Of a DNA stretch of 34,926 bases, positions 33,640 to 34,926 are shown one piece after another. The stretch lies in the NCBI GenBank assembly GCA_944391395.1, contig CALXTI010000014.1, positions 1 to 34,926 on the forward strand, written 5' to 3'. The translations under genes were made by a program, and so were the position numbers. Under the pieces are notes generated by a model. It had not been told where the DNA came from and did not search any database. It saw only the letters and a program-made list of their open reading frames with translations. The DNA comes from an uncultured Alphaproteobacteria bacterium. GTDB taxonomy: Bacteria; Pseudomonadota; Alphaproteobacteria; RF32; CAG-239. The stretch's first letter is position 1; each line of letters begins with the position of its first letter.

Positions 33640-34710
33640 ATGTTTGTTAAACCTTATCTTTTCGGCGCTTTGACCCTTTTGTCCGCCTCTTCCGCTCTGG
33701 CTCTGACCTGCGCCAATGACTATGGAAGCTCTGCGGGTTGCGCCTCCAACACCACCGCCGCCGGCGACTGTACTACTCTGGGTTATTCCAAGGATAATGT
33801 CGACGGTTGCGAACACTATCTTTATTGTCCTTTTGATACATCTTATAAAAGATGCGTGTCATCCGAAGAAATCGACTGTGCCACATTAGGTTTTACCCAA
33901 GAAGACAAATCCGAATGGTGCAACAATATCGTTACCTGCCAGACGGATGCTTCTTACACCTTGTGCGCCGCAACCGAAAATTGCGACGGCTTCCCGTTAA
34001 GCGGTTGTCCAGAAGGTGCAATTTCCTGTTCTTCCTGCGGCATCGGCACAAATGTTTCTTACAAAGTAGATTCTTGTAAAGAAGGTTATGAATTGTCGGG
34101 CAACACCTGTGTCGAAGCATATTGTAATCCTTCCGATTATCCGCTTTCATCTTGCGAATGGCCCATGTCCTGCGGTTCTTGCAAGACCGGAGACAAATGG
34201 GTTTATTACTTTGACGGTTGTTACAGCGGTGTGCCGAATGCCGACAAAACCGCCTGTATTTGTGACGACGGATACAATCTCACCGATTGTCCATCGTATG
34301 CAAATTGCGATAAATGTGAGGCAGAATCACCTGCTAAATACAAAATCATCGGCTGCAAAAGTGGATATATCTTTAGAAACGGTACATGCCGCGCCAAAAC
34401 CTGTTCGGATTACGGGTATTCCACGTATGCAAATCCGGGACGTGTTTGCAAAACTCAACATTCTGTTAAAACCGGTGATTCAAATTCTTATTGTTATGGC
34501 GGCTGTGAAACTTGTTCCAGCTCGATGTTTGCCGGGAGATACTATATGTCCTTAGCTGAAGCCTGCCTGGACTATGGTAGAGGAGCCTGCTTACAAGTGC
34601 GCAATACTCCTGTTCTCAATTATTCTTACGGAACTTGTACTATTTACAAACGAGTATCTTATTCTACTGAACGCGATTGTACTCATTACGGATATCGTTG
34701 GTGCAGATAA
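33640..34710 (+). CDS. Large cysteine-rich secreted protein, repeat modules
   Basis: 356 residues with AGGAG eight bases before the ATG. A signal peptide ends SALA near residue 21. The mature protein has about 38 cysteines. The first part has two modules of the form C-x2-LG-(Y/F)-...-C-...-C-x2-D-x-SY-x2-C (CTTLGYS...CPFDTSYKRC and CATLGFT...CQTDASYTLC), which also match the small Cys-rich protein encoded at 27811-28149. The middle has repeats with CPEGAISCSSC, CEWPMSCGSC and CPSYANCDKC, each followed by Y-K/Y-x-C-x-G-Y, resembling EGF/granulin-like Cys modules in spacing but not assignable. The C terminus ends CTHYGYRWCR. Probably disulfide-rich and at the cell surface or released. No anchor is visible. 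A terminator follows and a near-identical promoter stands downstream, suggesting a tandem family. Confidence 0.85.
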   Translation: MFVKPYLFGALTLLSASSALALTCANDYGSSAGCASNTTAAGDCTTLGYSKDNVDGCEHYLYCPFDTSYKRCVSSEEIDCATLGFTQEDKSEWCNNIVTCQTDASYTLCAATENCDGFPLSGCPEGAISCSSCGIGTNVSYKVDSCKEGYELSGNTCVEAYCNPSDYPLSSCEWPMSCGSCKTGDKWVYYFDGCYSGVPNADKTACICDDGYNLTDCPSYANCDKCEAESPAKYKIIGCKSGYIFRNGTCRAKTCSDYGYSTYANPGRVCKTQHSVKTGDSNSYCYGGCETCSSSMFAGRYYMSLAEACLDYGRGACLQVRNTPVLNYSYGTCTIYKRVSYSTERDCTHYGYRWCR

Positions 34711-34750
34711 CCTTGCAGCAATCAGTTGCATGGATTAATTCGGAAAACGG

Positions 34751-34787
34751 AAGCAATCCTCATGTTTTACGTGGGGGTTGCTTTTTT
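34751..34787 (+). terminator. Rho-independent terminator of the large Cys-rich gene
   Basis: Fourteen-pair stem (34751-34764 with 34770-34783, three G-U pairs, five-base loop) followed by a T run. Confidence 0.88.
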
Positions 34788-34868
34788 AAATGTTATGAAA
34801 AAATACATTAAAATTCCTTTCATTTTTAACGCCATCAACAGAGAGACAACGACTTATCCCCAAAAGAC

Positions 34869-34904
34869 TCTTTAAAATTGCAAAAAAAAAAAACGGTTTA
34901 GAAT
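34869..34904 (+). promoter_or_regulatory. A12-spacer promoter, copy 2
   Basis: Same block as at 33388-33423: TTGCAA (34878-34883), exactly 12 A (34882-34893), 15-base spacer, TAGAAT (34899-34904). It differs at two positions, one in the -10 (T to G). It would drive a gene beyond the right edge. Confidence 0.6.
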
Positions 34905-34926
34905 ATCGGGAAAATACATATTCTTT

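Noticed and set aside
33388..34904. The two A12 blocks as a CRISPR or transposon terminal repeat
   Set aside because: Only two direct copies about 1.5 kb apart, each with -35 and -10 elements before a gene; no transposase, spacers or inverted ends.

Overview
The window looks like a chromosomal segment of an uncultured, probably gut- or host-associated alphaproteobacterium. Evidence: an LptF-type permease / lptD / surA / rsmA (ksgA) run, an AapJ-type amino-acid binding protein, MlaC, a gap-pgk pair, gltX-cysS and fabD-fabG, with moderate GC, Shine-Dalgarno sites before many genes and recurring TTGNNN-15/17-TANNNT promoter-like signals. The taxon is inferred from gene content; no rRNA or tRNA gene is visible.

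Layout, left to right. 3-1547 (+) is the C-terminal part of a Q/N-rich repeat protein cut by the left edge. 1636-8693 (-) carries an unrecognised gene, then the envelope cluster rsmA, surA, lptD, lptF, then grpE behind its own terminator. 8866-10896 (+) is an enlarged GT5 glycogen/starch synthase-like enzyme. 11173-14466 (-) holds a small outer-membrane barrel protein and an 801-residue lipoprotein with internal duplications; these two resemble Bacteroidetes proteins and are probably acquired. 15100-18351 (+) has gap, pgk and a beta-barrel protein. 18422-22548 (-) has a FAD oxidoreductase, a GT-C membrane glycosyltransferase and an AapJ-like binding protein. 22597-26056 (+) has mlaC, gltX and cysS. 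26138-29978 (-) has an AlgI-like MBOAT acyltransferase, a small Cys-rich secreted protein, fabG and fabD. 30097-33236 (+) has a GT2 glycosyltransferase and ftsK. 33640-34710 (+) is a large Cys-rich secreted protein, and a second copy of its promoter stands at the right edge.

Much of the window concerns the cell envelope: LPS export and assembly (LptF, LptD, SurA), phospholipid trafficking (MlaC), fatty acid synthesis (FabD, FabG), polysaccharide modification (GT2, GT-C, FAD enzyme, MBOAT) and secreted or outer-membrane proteins.

The most interesting signals are possible control systems for surface proteins. (1) A 36-bp promoter-like block with a 12-A run between its -35 and -10 occurs twice, once before the Cys-rich protein and once facing off the right edge; this is the layout expected of a slipped-strand, phase-variable promoter. 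(2) An 8-G run lies inside the Q/N repeat protein gene. (3) Two 16-bp palindromes plus a degenerate third copy surround the predicted promoter of the MBOAT gene, suggesting a TetR-like operator set. (4) A small upstream ORF ends on the ribosome binding site of the Cys-rich gene, inside a leader with a long-range stem.
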